Origin: Io17-Chloro-G2 sp034428715 | GTDB lineage: Bacteria > Chloroflexota > Dehalococcoidia > Lucifugimonadales > UBA3495 | Assembly: GCA_034428715.1 (NCBI GenBank) | Contig: DAOUHE010000096.1 | Span: forward strand, 1-64,000 | DNA length: 64,000 nucleotides | Direction: 5' to 3' | Shown here: positions 34,948 to 43,847 of the stretch, one piece after another | Numbering within the stretch: the stretch's first letter is position 1 | How the letters are laid out: every line of letters begins with the position of its first letter | The notes under the pieces: generated by a model | What the model was told of the DNA's origin: nothing | Seen by the model: the letters and a program-made list of their open reading frames with translations, nothing else | Database searches by the model: none | Translations under genes and position numbers: made by a program

Positions 34948-35976
34948 ATGAACACACAACTGCTTCCTACATACAGCCACACCGTAGGCTTTTTGGCCAA
35001 CACGGGCCGCGGCTTCAACAACCCGGTGGACGTCGCCCTGGATTCCCAGGGTGTCCTCTACGTCTTGAACCGGGCCGGGCCTGAGACACCCATCCGGTTG
35101 CCCTACAAGCGAGTGAGCATCTGCACCGTGGACGAGGAATACCTGGGGGAATTCGGGACCGGCGGAACGGAAAGCGGGCAGTTCTGGTGGCCGAGTTCCC
35201 TGGCGTTGGACAAGGAAGACCGGGTATATGTGGCCGACGAGGCGTTGCAACGCATCTCAATCTTCTCCAAAGAAGGGGAATTCTTGGGGCAATGGGGCGA
35301 GGCCGGAATCATGGACGGCCAGCTTAACCGCCCGTCCTACATGGTCTTTGATGGCGACGACAACCTATTGGTGAGCGACAGCCTGAACCACCGGGTGCAG
35401 CGGTTCACCAAGGACGGCAGGTTCCTTTCCAAGTGGGGTAGTCCCGGTATGGGGCCTGGCCAGTTCGATTACCCCTGGGGTTTGGCTCTGGACAACGATG
35501 GGAACGTATACGTTTCCGACTGGCGCAACGACCGCATCCAAAAATTCACCGCATCGGGGGAATTCCTGGCCCAATGGGGCGAATCCAGCGACGGTGAAGG
35601 ACAACTAAACCGGCCGGCAGGGCTGGCGGTGGACGCCAACGGTAATATATTTGTCGCGGATTGGGGAAACGAACGGGTCCAGGTATTCGATTCCAATGGA
35701 GTACCGATAGCTACATTGCGTGGCGAGTCGGTAGACTCCACCTGGGCCGCTGACTACTTTGCCGCCAACCCCGAAGAAGGCAACGCCAGGCTGGAGGCCG
35801 ACCTGGAGCCCAAGATCGCGCCGCGGCCGGACAGGGGCTGGGAACAAAAAAGGGAAGAATCGGCCAACGTCGAAAAGTTGTTCTGGGGCCCCACCGCCGT
35901 CAAGCTGGACAACCAGGGCCGAATCTACATCGTAGACAGCCTGCGCCAACGTTTGCAGGTCTACCGGTTAGGATAG
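34948..35976 (+). CDS. NHL-repeat beta-propeller protein
   Basis: A 342-residue protein of NHL repeats. At least five copies are visible, each with a PxGLALD/NxxVYVSD/RxQKF pattern: NPVDVALDSQGVLYVLN, RPSYMVFDGDDNLLVSD, YPWGLALDNDGNVYVSDWRNDRIQKF, RPAGLAVDANGNIFVADWGNERVQVF and AVKLDNQGRIYIVDSLRQRLQVY. No signal peptide is seen. It should form a six-bladed propeller for ligand or protein binding. The repeat array upstream reaches the start codon, leaving no clear ribosome binding site. Confidence 0.82.
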   Translation: MNTQLLPTYSHTVGFLANTGRGFNNPVDVALDSQGVLYVLNRAGPETPIRLPYKRVSICTVDEEYLGEFGTGGTESGQFWWPSSLALDKEDRVYVADEALQRISIFSKEGEFLGQWGEAGIMDGQLNRPSYMVFDGDDNLLVSDSLNHRVQRFTKDGRFLSKWGSPGMGPGQFDYPWGLALDNDGNVYVSDWRNDRIQKFTASGEFLAQWGESSDGEGQLNRPAGLAVDANGNIFVADWGNERVQVFDSNGVPIATLRGESVDSTWAADYFAANPEEGNARLEADLEPKIAPRPDRGWEQKREESANVEKLFWGPTAVKLDNQGRIYIVDSLRQRLQVYRLG

Positions 35977-35998
35977 GGCCGCAGTCCATCAGCACCGG

Positions 35999-36898
35999 CT
36001 AGGAAACCTCGGCCAACCGCCGCTCCAGGTAAGCCCGCTCAGATTCATTCCCCGTCAGGCTTTTCGCACGCTGATAGGCTTGGGCTGCCTCGTCTGATCG
36101 TCTCAACCGGCGAAGCAGGTCAGCCCGGGCCGCGTGGTAGTAAAAATACTCGTCCAAGCCTCCGGACTCCCCCAGCCGGTCGATCAACATCAGGCCTTGT
36201 TCGATACCTTGGGACATGGCGATAGCGACCGCCCGGTTCAACTCTACGATGGGAGACGGCGTCAATTGGCTGAGGGTGGCATAAAGACCGGCGATCTGGC
36301 GCCAATCGGTCTCATCGGGGTGGCCCGCCTCGGCATGTAGCGCGGCGATCGCTGCTTGGACCATATACGGCCGGGGCCTGCCCATGCGAAGACCAAGTTC
36401 TAGTAACGATCGGCCTTCGATGATCTGCTCCCGATCCCAAAGCGCCCTGTCTTGCTCCTCGAGCACCATCAATTCCCCGCTTGGGCCAACCCTGGCGTCA
36501 CGGCGCGAGTCCTGTAAACTCCGGAAGCAAATGGTCGGGGGGCACCTGGTATGGGATCTTCGCGGCGCGTATCTTATTTTTGGCACGCACCAAACGCTGG
36601 GCCAGTGTCGCGGCCGGCAACAAAAAAGCGCGGGATATCTCAGGAGTCGTCATTTCTCGGTCCTCCGTTGGTCCCGGCGGAGGCGGTCGATCGCCTTCCG
36701 CCGGGCCACGGTGATGATCCACGCCGCAGGGCTGGTTGGAACGCCGTCCTTTGGCCACCGCTCCAAGGCCGTGGCCAAGGCGTCCTGCATGGCCTCTTCG
36801 GCTTGATCGAAATCCCCGAGGTAGCGAATCAGAGTCGCCAGGATCTTGCCCGACTCCTCCCGAAACACATCCTCGACGGCTTGTGGGGCGCTGTTCAT
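35999..36898 (-). pseudogene. ECF-type (DUF6596) sigma factor gene with two internal deletions
   Basis: Three pieces of one sigma-factor family follow in order but in different frames. Piece one, 36898 to about 36650, is the sigma region 2 part (VFREESGKILATLIRYLGDFDQAEEAMQDA, AAWIITVARRKAIDRLRRD). Piece two, about 36660-36510, is the region 4 part starting TTPEISRAFLLPAATLAQRLV and ending near PDHLLPEF. Piece three, about 36500 to 35999, is the helical tail (GELMVLEEQDRALWDRE, LERRLAEV). Family members run near 410 residues; the pieces sum to about 300. The stretches before TTPEIS and after LLPE are missing. Adjacent YciI gene fits the usual pairing. Confidence 0.72.
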
Positions 36899-36952
36899 AT
36901 GGCGTCGACTCTCTCCGGGCCGAGAATGTCCAACACCATGACGCCATCCGGC

Positions 36953-37309
36953 TTAATGCTCGTGCTCACCGAATTCCATGATAGGCCGGACTTTAACTGA
37001 GCCATCGGCCGCGCCGGGAATCTTGGCTGCCCAGGCAATTGCTTCGTCCAGGTCTTTGGCTTCGATCATGAAATAGCCGCCCAGTTGCTCCTTGGTTTCC
37101 GCGAACGGTCCATCGGTGGTCAGGGTTTTGCCGTCACGCATCTGCACGGTGGTTGCGGTGTCGGTGGGCTGCAACGCCTCGCCGCCCAGCATCGCTCCCG
37201 CCTTCTCCAGTTCTTCCTTCCCGTAGGCCTCCATCATGGCGCCCATCTCCTCTTCTGCCATGGCGGCATGGGCTTTTTCATCCAGGTATATCAAACATAG
37301 GTATCGCAC
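36953..37309 (-). CDS. YciI family protein (DGPF domain)
   Basis: A 118-residue YCII/DGPF domain protein: RYLCLIYLDEKAH at the N-terminus, then GGEALQPTDTATTVQMRDGKTLTTDGPFAETKEQLGGYFMIEAKDLDEAIAW, with the TDGPF signature near residue 64. The family is usually encoded beside DUF6596-type sigma factors, as here, although this sigma gene is broken. It may bind a small ligand and modulate the sigma factor. Function not proven. Confidence 0.83.
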   Translation of the reverse strand: MRYLCLIYLDEKAHAAMAEEEMGAMMEAYGKEELEKAGAMLGGEALQPTDTATTVQMRDGKTLTTDGPFAETKEQLGGYFMIEAKDLDEAIAWAAKIPGAADGSVKVRPIMEFGEHEH

Positions 37310-37503
37310 GTCAGTCCTCCTCGTGGGTGTTGCGACAACCTGGTTTCAAATTTTCCAGGTTGTACTAATACGACGAACGGCTAACCCCCGAATCGACAAT
37401 TTGTAGGACCCAATATACGTGGATGTGTCCCAAATTCTCAGCCACATCCGATTTTGAATACGGTAAGGGAGGGCACACCTTGTTGCCGTGGGGAGAACGC
37501 GTG

Positions 37504-37827
37504 CTATCGGACCTCGGCCAACGCGATCCCCAAAACCATGCCGCCTTCGCGGCTGATCATGCGGGTGGAATGACCCTTTCCCCAGGTATCTTCCAACAAC
37601 AATAACCCTCCCGGCCCAAAGGAGCGTACGTCGCCATCGCTGGCGGTCAATTCATATTCACCCTGTAATACAACGAAAATTTGGCGTTGAGGGCTTGGAT
37701 GCGGGGCTTCGCCCGTCCATCCGGTTGGACAACCCACCCAAAAACTTTGGGTGGCCGGCAGGAATTGGGCAATGTTCAAAGGATCGGCAGGTGGAGCGAA
37801 ATTGACGGGGACCAGCGCGATGTCCAT
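37504..37827 (-). CDS. Cupin-domain protein, N-terminus interrupted by a stop
   Basis: The intact part is 107 residues from an ATG at 37827: FAPPADPLNIAQFLP, a cupin core RQIFVVLQGEYELTASDGDVRSFGPGGLLLLEDTWGKGHST, typical of small barrel cupins. In the same frame upstream, NYVRIYTDDNGESHWED reads like the missing family N-terminus, preceded by ATG-TAG at 37890-37885. So codon 2 of the longer version is a stop. The shorter version retains GGGAGG just ahead of its ATG (spacing 2), so it may still be made. Cupin enzymes bind metals; the usual His pattern is partly present (GHST). Confidence 0.65.
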   Translation of the reverse strand: MDIALVPVNFAPPADPLNIAQFLPATQSFWVGCPTGWTGEAPHPSPQRQIFVVLQGEYELTASDGDVRSFGPGGLLLLEDTWGKGHSTRMISREGGMVLGIALAEVR

Positions 37828-37972
37828 ATCCTCCCAATGGGACTCACCATTGTCGTCCGTATATATGCGAACGTAATTCGCCTGCTACATGTTCATTTTT
37901 GAGGCCTTCCGGCTCTGGTGTTAGAAAAATCCCTGGCACCGTGAGACCGCGGTCAGTTCGCCCAGGCTATCC

Positions 37973-39664
37973 CTACCCCCGCTGAGACCGGGCCCAGGAG
38001 TCACGCAACGAGACCGTGCGGTTGAAGACCAAAGCATGGGGCTTTGAATCTACCGAGTCCACGCAGAAATATCCCTGTCGAAGAAATTGGTACCTGCTGC
38101 CAGGCTCGGCGCCTGCCAGACTCGTCTCCACACGGCATCCGGTCAGGATTTCCAAGGAGTTGGGGTTCAGCCAATCGGCCAGGTCGTCGCTTTCCCCTTC
38201 TTCGCCGGGGTTGGGGCTGGCGAACAGGTGATCGTACAGCCTGATCTCAGCGGGTAGCGAGTGGGCCGCCGACACCCAGTGAGATGTTCCCCGGACCTTG
38301 CGCCGGTCTTCGGAAGTCCCGCCCTTGGTTTCCGGGTCGTAGGTGCAATGAAGCTCCAACACGTCGCCGGTTTGCTCGTCTTTGACCACGTCCACGCAGG
38401 TGATGTAATAGGCGTCCTTCAGCCGGATCTCCCTCCCCGGCGCCAACCGGTAGAACCTGCTGGGCGGGTCCTCCATGAAGTCGTCTTGCTCGATGAAGAT
38501 CTCCCTCGAGAATGACATCTGGCGAGTTCCCGCGTCAGGGTCCTCGGGGTTGTTTTGGGAGATCAGTTCCTCCACTTGGCCCTCTGGGTAGTTGTCGATG
38601 ATGATCTTCAGGGGCTTTAGCACCGCCATCACCCGGGGGGACCGCCGGTTCAGGTCCTCCCGTATGCTGTTTTCCAGCATGGCGGCCTCCACCGTGGTGT
38701 CCCGCCGGGCCACGCCCACCCGCTCGCAAAAATCCCGAATCGCCTCGGGTGTGTAACCGCGGCGGCGAAGACCGGAAAGGGTGGGCATTCTGGGGTCGTC
38801 CCATCCATCGACGTGGCCGTCCTCAACAAGTTGGTGCAGCCGCCGTTTGCTCAGCAGGGTGTGTGTGATTTTCAACCTGGCAAACTCTATCTGCTGAGGG
38901 CGGTGTATCTCCAGCCGGTTCAACAGCCAGTTGTAAAGGGGCCGGTGGTCTTCAAACTCCAGGGTGCAGAGGGAATGGGTGATGCCCTCTATAGAGTCGG
39001 ACTGGCCATGGGCAAAATCGTACGTCGGGTAGATGCACCAATCGTCTCCGGTGCGGTCGTGAGGTATCTTGAGGATACGGTACAGCGCCGGGTCCCGCAT
39101 GTTTAGGTTGGGCGATGCCATGTCGATCTTGGCCCGCAAAACATGGGAACCCTCATCATATTCCCCCGCCCGCATTCGCGGGAGAAGGTCCAGGTTCTCG
39201 TTGATGGTTCGGTCCCGGAAAGGGCTGTCTATCCCCGGTTCGGTCAAGGTGCCCCGGTATTCGCGCATCTCCTGAGGGCTCAGATCGCAGACGTAGGCAT
39301 GTCCATCCCGAATCAATTGAACGGCGAACTGATAGAGTTGCTCAAAATAGTCGGAGGCATAGTAGATTTGCCCTGCCACATCAAAACCGAGCCATTCAAC
39401 GTCTTGCTTGATCGACTCCACAAACTCGACTTCTTCCCGGCCAGGGTTGGTGTCGTCAAAACGCAGGTGGCAGACGCCGCCGGGGTTTTCGGCTGCTATG
39501 CCAAAGTTCAGGCAGATGGCTTTAGCATGGCCGATGTGCAGGTAGCCATTGGGTTCCGGCGGGAACCGGGTGACCACCATACCGCCGTTTTTATTTGACT
39601 CGATGTCAGCGGCCACTATTTGGCGGATGAAATCAGAAGGCGCAACGATGTTCGCTTCGATCAT
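37973..39664 (-). CDS. glnS: Glutaminyl-tRNA synthetase
   Basis: A 563-residue class I synthetase charging tRNA-Gln. The HIGH motif sits in RFPPEPNGYLHIGHAKAICLNFG near residue 35, and a KMSKS-like LLSKRRL follows in the anticodon-proximal part. RFDDTNPGREEVEFVESI is a GlnRS hallmark. Its ATG overlaps the gltX stop by 4 bases (ATGA), so it is translated in the same operon. GlnRS is found in only part of the bacteria, so tRNA-Gln is made directly rather than by amidation; that inference also makes the AtzG-amidase pair unlikely to be GatCA. Confidence 0.92.
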   Translation of the reverse strand: MIEANIVAPSDFIRQIVAADIESNKNGGMVVTRFPPEPNGYLHIGHAKAICLNFGIAAENPGGVCHLRFDDTNPGREEVEFVESIKQDVEWLGFDVAGQIYYASDYFEQLYQFAVQLIRDGHAYVCDLSPQEMREYRGTLTEPGIDSPFRDRTINENLDLLPRMRAGEYDEGSHVLRAKIDMASPNLNMRDPALYRILKIPHDRTGDDWCIYPTYDFAHGQSDSIEGITHSLCTLEFEDHRPLYNWLLNRLEIHRPQQIEFARLKITHTLLSKRRLHQLVEDGHVDGWDDPRMPTLSGLRRRGYTPEAIRDFCERVGVARRDTTVEAAMLENSIREDLNRRSPRVMAVLKPLKIIIDNYPEGQVEELISQNNPEDPDAGTRQMSFSREIFIEQDDFMEDPPSRFYRLAPGREIRLKDAYYITCVDVVKDEQTGDVLELHCTYDPETKGGTSEDRRKVRGTSHWVSAAHSLPAEIRLYDHLFASPNPGEEGESDDLADWLNPNSLEILTGCRVETSLAGAEPGSRYQFLRQGYFCVDSVDSKPHALVFNRTVSLRDSWARSQRG

Positions 39665-41166
39665 TTTACGTTCGCTCCCGCCGCTGAAAGGCGTTCAGCG
39701 GCCTTCGCCACCCGCCGCACCACCAAGTCCCGGCCCAAGACTTCTATCGTCTCGAAAAGGGGCGGGGTGGCTTTGCGTCCCGTGACCGCCGTCCGGAGCA
39801 CACCAAAAAACTGCCTTGGAGTTAACCCCAGACCCTCGGCTACGTCCCGCAGAGATTTTTCCAACTCCTGATCATGAAAGTCCGGGACCTCGGCCAGGCA
39901 ATTCAAGGACCTGGTTAACGCGTCCAGGGTCGACTCCCGAACCATTCCCTTTTGGATCAAAGACTCTGGGTCGTTGTCGGGTTCATAGTCAATCTCGTCC
40001 TGGAAAAAGTAACCGGTGCGGTCCCAAACCTCCGATAGAAGTTTGATGCGTTCTTGTATCAGTGGAACGATCTTCAGCCAATAATCCTGGTCGACAGGAA
40101 CCATTTCCCCCAGATCGTTATTCTCCATCTCCCTGGCCAGAAAAGGCGCCGTCATATCCGCCAAGTCGCTGGAGTCCATCTCGCGGATGTAGACCCCGTT
40201 CATCCAAGCTAGCTTTTCCTGGTCGAAGATCGCCCCGGAGCGGCTCACCCGGCGCAGATCGAAATTTTCCACCACTGTTTGGCGAGTCATCACTTCCGTC
40301 TTATCGTCCAAGGACCATCCTAAAAGCACCATGAAGTTGGCCGTGGCCTGAGGCAGGTACCCCATGTCCCTATATTCCAATATAGAAGTTGCCCCATGGC
40401 GCTTGGACAGCTTTTCCCGGTCCGGGCCCAGGATCATCGGCAGATGGCCAAACTTGGGCGGCGGGTAGCCCAGGGCGCCATAGATATGCAGGTGCCGCGG
40501 CGTGCTGGGCAGCCACTCTTCGGCCCGTAGGACGTGGCTGATCTTCATCTCATGGTCATCGACCACCACGGCCAGGTGGTAGGTGGGAAACCCGTCGGAC
40601 TTCATGATGACAAAATCGTCCAACAAGCTGTTCTGCCATTCCACGTAGCCGCGAATCTCGTCTTGAACCCCGATGACACCCGAATCAGGCATGGCGAACC
40701 GGATCACGGACGCCCCGCCACCGGCTTCCATTTCGCTACGCTCCCGTTCCGTCAGGGACCGGCACCTGCCATCGTAGCCCGAGGGAGCGTTGCGGGCGCT
40801 CTGCTCTTTACGCATCTGATCCAGACGTTCCCGGGAGCAGTAGCAGCGGTATGCCCTCCCGTTTTCCACCAGGACGTCGGCCGCCTTTTGATACAACTCT
40901 AGGCGTTCTGACTGGAAATACGGGCCGTACGGACCGCCGACTTCGGGGCCTTCGTCCCAATCTATGTCCAGCCATCTCAAGCCGTCCAGTATGGCTTCCA
41001 CCGCGCCGGGCACCAATCTTTCTTGATCGGTGTCTTCGATGCGAACCAGGAACTCACCACCGTGATGCCGGGCGAATAGCCAGTTAAACAGGGCGGTGCG
41101 AATGTTGCCAATGTGTGGCTCGCCGGTAGGGCTGGGAGCGTACCGGACGCGGACGTGTTCCGCCAA
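39661..41166 (-). CDS. gltX: Glutamyl-tRNA synthetase
   Basis: A 501-residue class I synthetase. The N-terminal motif YAPSPTGEPHIGNIRTALFNWLFAR starts at residue 9 (HIGN), and the KMSKS loop is KLSKRHG. LVRIEDTDQERLV marks the glutamate/glutaminyl group. It is the first gene of the gltX-glnS operon. Its discriminating residues cannot be read reliably enough to say whether it also charges tRNA-Gln. Confidence 0.92.
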   Translation of the reverse strand: MAEHVRVRYAPSPTGEPHIGNIRTALFNWLFARHHGGEFLVRIEDTDQERLVPGAVEAILDGLRWLDIDWDEGPEVGGPYGPYFQSERLELYQKAADVLVENGRAYRCYCSRERLDQMRKEQSARNAPSGYDGRCRSLTERERSEMEAGGGASVIRFAMPDSGVIGVQDEIRGYVEWQNSLLDDFVIMKSDGFPTYHLAVVVDDHEMKISHVLRAEEWLPSTPRHLHIYGALGYPPPKFGHLPMILGPDREKLSKRHGATSILEYRDMGYLPQATANFMVLLGWSLDDKTEVMTRQTVVENFDLRRVSRSGAIFDQEKLAWMNGVYIREMDSSDLADMTAPFLAREMENNDLGEMVPVDQDYWLKIVPLIQERIKLLSEVWDRTGYFFQDEIDYEPDNDPESLIQKGMVRESTLDALTRSLNCLAEVPDFHDQELEKSLRDVAEGLGLTPRQFFGVLRTAVTGRKATPPLFETIEVLGRDLVVRRVAKAAERLSAAGANVK

Positions 41167-41301
41167 AACAAACTCCTATGGTTTCAACAATTCTAACACG
41201 ATAGAACGCGGCCTTCAGGCGTATATCCCCGGGCCGGTATCCAGGGATGACGAGCGGCGGTCTATTTGGTCAACCGCCCGTATGTGGATGAAGACCGTAG
41301 A

Positions 41302-41319
41302 GGCACGGCATGCCGTGCC
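41302..41319. repeat. Perfect palindrome GGCACGGCATGCCGTGCC
   Basis: An 18-base perfect palindrome in the gap before gltX. The same core lies inside a 30-base palindrome at 46236-46265. It is the first half of a two-part module with the palindrome at 41379. Confidence 0.7.
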
Positions 41320-41378
41320 CGAACCGTTGGTTGGAGCTTAACCTTGATTTGTATCCCATTATTGCGGCCACGGTCCAC

Positions 41379-41406
41379 GTAGGGGCGCACGGCCGTGCGC
41401 CCCTAC
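41379..41406. repeat. Perfect 28-base palindrome with GGGGCGCACGG core
   Basis: GTAGGGGCGCACGG is followed by its exact reverse complement. It ends at the stop of the RluD-like gene, inside its last codons. It reappears at 46298-46325 with one mismatch, and both times lies 60-80 bases after a GGCACGGCATGCCGTGCC palindrome. Confidence 0.75.
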
Positions 41407-42347
41407 CGTTTGGGTCCTGCCAATCTCAACTCTTCCACCACCGAGGCTAATTCAGGCGGTAATTCCGACCGGAACTCAACCTCTTCATCCGTGGAAGGGT
41501 GCCGGAATCTCAGGTGATAGGCGTGGAGGAAGTGCCGGTTCAGAGATTGGCTGGCCCGGCCGTAGACGCCGTCGCCGTACAAGGGATGCCCCGTGTAGGC
41601 CAGGTGGACCCGAATCTGATGGGTCCGCCCAGTCTCCAGGAAGAGTTCCAACAGGCTCCAGCCATTCAGAGTTTGGACCACCCGGTAGCGGGTCCGGGCC
41701 TCCCTGCCTCCCACCACCACGGCCATCTTTTTCCGGTTTCTGGGGTCCCGGCCCACCGGTGCGTCTATTAAGCCGGATTCCTGCTCCATCACGCCAGATG
41801 CCAGCGCCAAATATCCCTTGGTGACCTGCCTATCTTTGATTTGCGCCGAAAGATTCAGGTGGGCGGCGTGGCTTTTGGCAACCATCATCAGGCCCGAGGT
41901 GTCCTTGTCCAACCGGTGAACGATGCCCGGCCTGATCTCGCCGCCGATCCCCTGTATCCCCGGACACAGGGCCAGCAACGCGTTGACCAAGGTGTGGTCT
42001 GGATGGCCGGGTCCCGGATGAACCGACAGACCGGAGGGTTTATCGATGACCACCAGATCGTCGTCTTGGAACACCATCGTCAACGGCATCCACTGGGGCA
42101 CTACCTCGGTTGGACGGGGGGCCGGAACCGTTAGTGAGACCTGGTCCCCAGTCCGCACTCTTTGCGACCCCTTGGCAGCCTGTCCGTTGAGCAAAGCGTG
42201 GCCGTCATTTATCAGCCTGCGCAACTGGCTCCGGGTTAGGCCCAAGTCCTGGCCCGCCAGAAAAAGGTCTAGCCGTTCCGCCGCAGCAAGGGCTTTCAGG
42301 TCGAAGACCTTTGGGGATTCACCAGTTGAAGCGAAGGTCCCAGTCAT
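41403..42347 (-). CDS. RluA/RluD-family pseudouridine synthase
   Basis: A 314-residue pseudouridine synthase for 23S rRNA or tRNA. The N-terminal S4 domain (LDLFLAGQDLGLTRSQLRRLINDGHALLNG) is near residues 20-80. The catalytic Asp is in VHRLDKDTSGLMMVAKS near residue 145. LETGRTHQIRVHL is the RluA-family motif. Domain order and length fit RluD. It lies downstream of lspA, separated by 3 bases, as in many bacteria. Confidence 0.9.
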   Translation of the reverse strand: MTGTFASTGESPKVFDLKALAAAERLDLFLAGQDLGLTRSQLRRLINDGHALLNGQAAKGSQRVRTGDQVSLTVPAPRPTEVVPQWMPLTMVFQDDDLVVIDKPSGLSVHPGPGHPDHTLVNALLALCPGIQGIGGEIRPGIVHRLDKDTSGLMMVAKSHAAHLNLSAQIKDRQVTKGYLALASGVMEQESGLIDAPVGRDPRNRKKMAVVVGGREARTRYRVVQTLNGWSLLELFLETGRTHQIRVHLAYTGHPLYGDGVYGRASQSLNRHFLHAYHLRFRHPSTDEEVEFRSELPPELASVVEELRLAGPKR

Positions 42348-42350
42348 GGG

Positions 42351-43013
42351 TCAACCGCCAGAATTATCTTGAGCCATTTCCTTGAATCCGCATGACGAGC
42401 ATTTTCTTCCGCCGTATAGGCTCAGCATCTCCCCAGCGCACACCTTGCACCGCGGGAGTTGAAGACCCAATCTAGGAATTGGTGCCAGAGTTGATTCCTG
42501 CCGGTGTTGGGTTTGGCCGGCGCGGTCCTGGATCAAAAACAGCCAACCCAACATGACGAGACCGGTGACTATGGAAGCGTCGGCGACGTTGAACACCGGC
42601 CATGGTCCTACGTCCATAAAATCGGTGACGTGCCCCAGCAAAAACCGGTCCAGTAGGTTCCCGGCGGCTCCGCCCAATTGCAAGCCGATGCTCAACCGCA
42701 GCAAAGGTCTGGGGTGTTGCTGGCTGCGGAAGATCATCAGCAGAACGATTATGCCCACGATAGAGGCAAAGATAAGTGCCGTGTTTTGATCCTGAAAGAT
42801 CCCAAATGCGCTGCCGGTGTTGTGAGTATGCGTGAAGCGAAGGAACCCGTCACGGGGAAAAGAAAACCGAAACGGCAGGAACTCTCGAACTAAATACTTG
42901 GTGAACTGGTCGCACAGAAACACCAGGGCGGCCAATTGAATCAGGACCATGTCTTTGTATATGGGCAGTCGGCTAGGGAAAGAAGGACCGGTGGCTTCTT
43001 GGATTTTGGCCAT
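42351..43013 (-). CDS. lspA: Lipoprotein signal peptidase with C-terminal zinc ribbon
   Basis: A 220-residue signal peptidase II, the aspartic protease that cleaves prolipoproteins after lipidation. Four hydrophobic helices are visible. The conserved blocks are HTHNTGSAFG, GGAAGNLLDRFLLGHVTDF and FNVADASIVTG, which hold the catalytic Asp pair. After the last helix, about residue 160 on, a tail with CKVCAGEMLSLYGGRKCSSCG adds two CxxC knuckles. This extension is absent from ordinary LspA. The lspA-rluD order is standard, and many lipoproteins in this window would be its substrates. Confidence 0.88.
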   Translation of the reverse strand: MAKIQEATGPSFPSRLPIYKDMVLIQLAALVFLCDQFTKYLVREFLPFRFSFPRDGFLRFTHTHNTGSAFGIFQDQNTALIFASIVGIIVLLMIFRSQQHPRPLLRLSIGLQLGGAAGNLLDRFLLGHVTDFMDVGPWPVFNVADASIVTGLVMLGWLFLIQDRAGQTQHRQESTLAPIPRLGLQLPRCKVCAGEMLSLYGGRKCSSCGFKEMAQDNSGG

Positions 43014-43019
43014 CTGGGG

Positions 43020-43673
43020 CTACTTTAGCTGTTGGGCGAAAAACCGGCAGACCTGGGTCGCTAGCTGGTCCGCGTAGCCTCCCCAATTATGGTCGGCGCC
43101 TTCCACTATCTGACATTCCGGACGGTTTTTAAATCCGTCCAACGCCGGCGCCAATCCATCGGACTGGACCAGCTTGTCCTTGTCACCGGATATGATGAAT
43201 ACCGGCCCTTTCCCCTTTTTCAAGGGTGTGCTTTCCACCGCTCTAAGCGGCGGCGAGATAAAGGCTAGGGCTTTAACTTTTTTGTGGGCCGAAGCACTGC
43301 CTAAAACCACCGACGACCCAAAGGAATACCCCGCTAGGCCCAACCTTTTGCCGTCGACCCCTGGCCAGGCCTTGAGCATTTCCAGAGCGCTTAGGACGTC
43401 GTCGCCTTCCATCTCTCCCTTGGTGTGCTCACCTTCGCTGTTGCCCACACCACGGAAGTTGAACCGCAGGGTGGCGAAACCTTTCTCCGCCAGAGCAAGG
43501 GTAACCGCCAGCACCACGTTGTTGTCCATATTTCCGCCAAACAGCGGATGAGGATGGCACATGACCACCGCCGGGAAAGGCCCATTATCGCCTTCGGGCT
43601 GAGCCACCACGCCCTCGAGGGTCAAATCCCCGTTTATGCTCTTGGTCTTAAAAGCGACGGCGCTCTGGCGCAT
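43020..43673 (-). CDS. Alpha/beta hydrolase (dienelactone hydrolase-like)
   Basis: A 217-residue alpha/beta hydrolase. The nucleophile Ser lies in AGYSFGSSVVLG near residue 118. CHPHPLFGGNMDNNVV near the N-terminus and FISPPL with ISGDKDKLV give the Asp region, and GADHNWGG the catalytic His. The family hydrolyses esters or thioesters. The gene follows the lspA stop-start region on the same strand, but no pathway is indicated. Confidence 0.82.
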   Translation of the reverse strand: MRQSAVAFKTKSINGDLTLEGVVAQPEGDNGPFPAVVMCHPHPLFGGNMDNNVVLAVTLALAEKGFATLRFNFRGVGNSEGEHTKGEMEGDDVLSALEMLKAWPGVDGKRLGLAGYSFGSSVVLGSASAHKKVKALAFISPPLRAVESTPLKKGKGPVFIISGDKDKLVQSDGLAPALDGFKNRPECQIVEGADHNWGGYADQLATQVCRFFAQQLK

Positions 43674-43750
43674 TACCGTACCCCCTGGTTATTGAAGTCA
43701 TGATAGGGAACCCTGCCAGGTTTGGCAAGAAATCTGGGAGCGGCCGGCTT

Positions 43751-43767
43751 TCAGCGGTCAGCGGTCA
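43751..43767. repeat. Short TCAGCGG heptad array
   Basis: TCAGCGG occurs twice, at 43751 and 43758, followed by TCA at 43765. It lies 80 bases before the threonine aldolase start. Confidence 0.5.
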
Positions 43768-43847
43768 TCGGGTGGCGTCTGCCGTGGTCCAACCAAGGCA
43801 TTCCTGCTAGAATTCCGATAGCAAAATCACCGCTTGGGGAGGCCACC

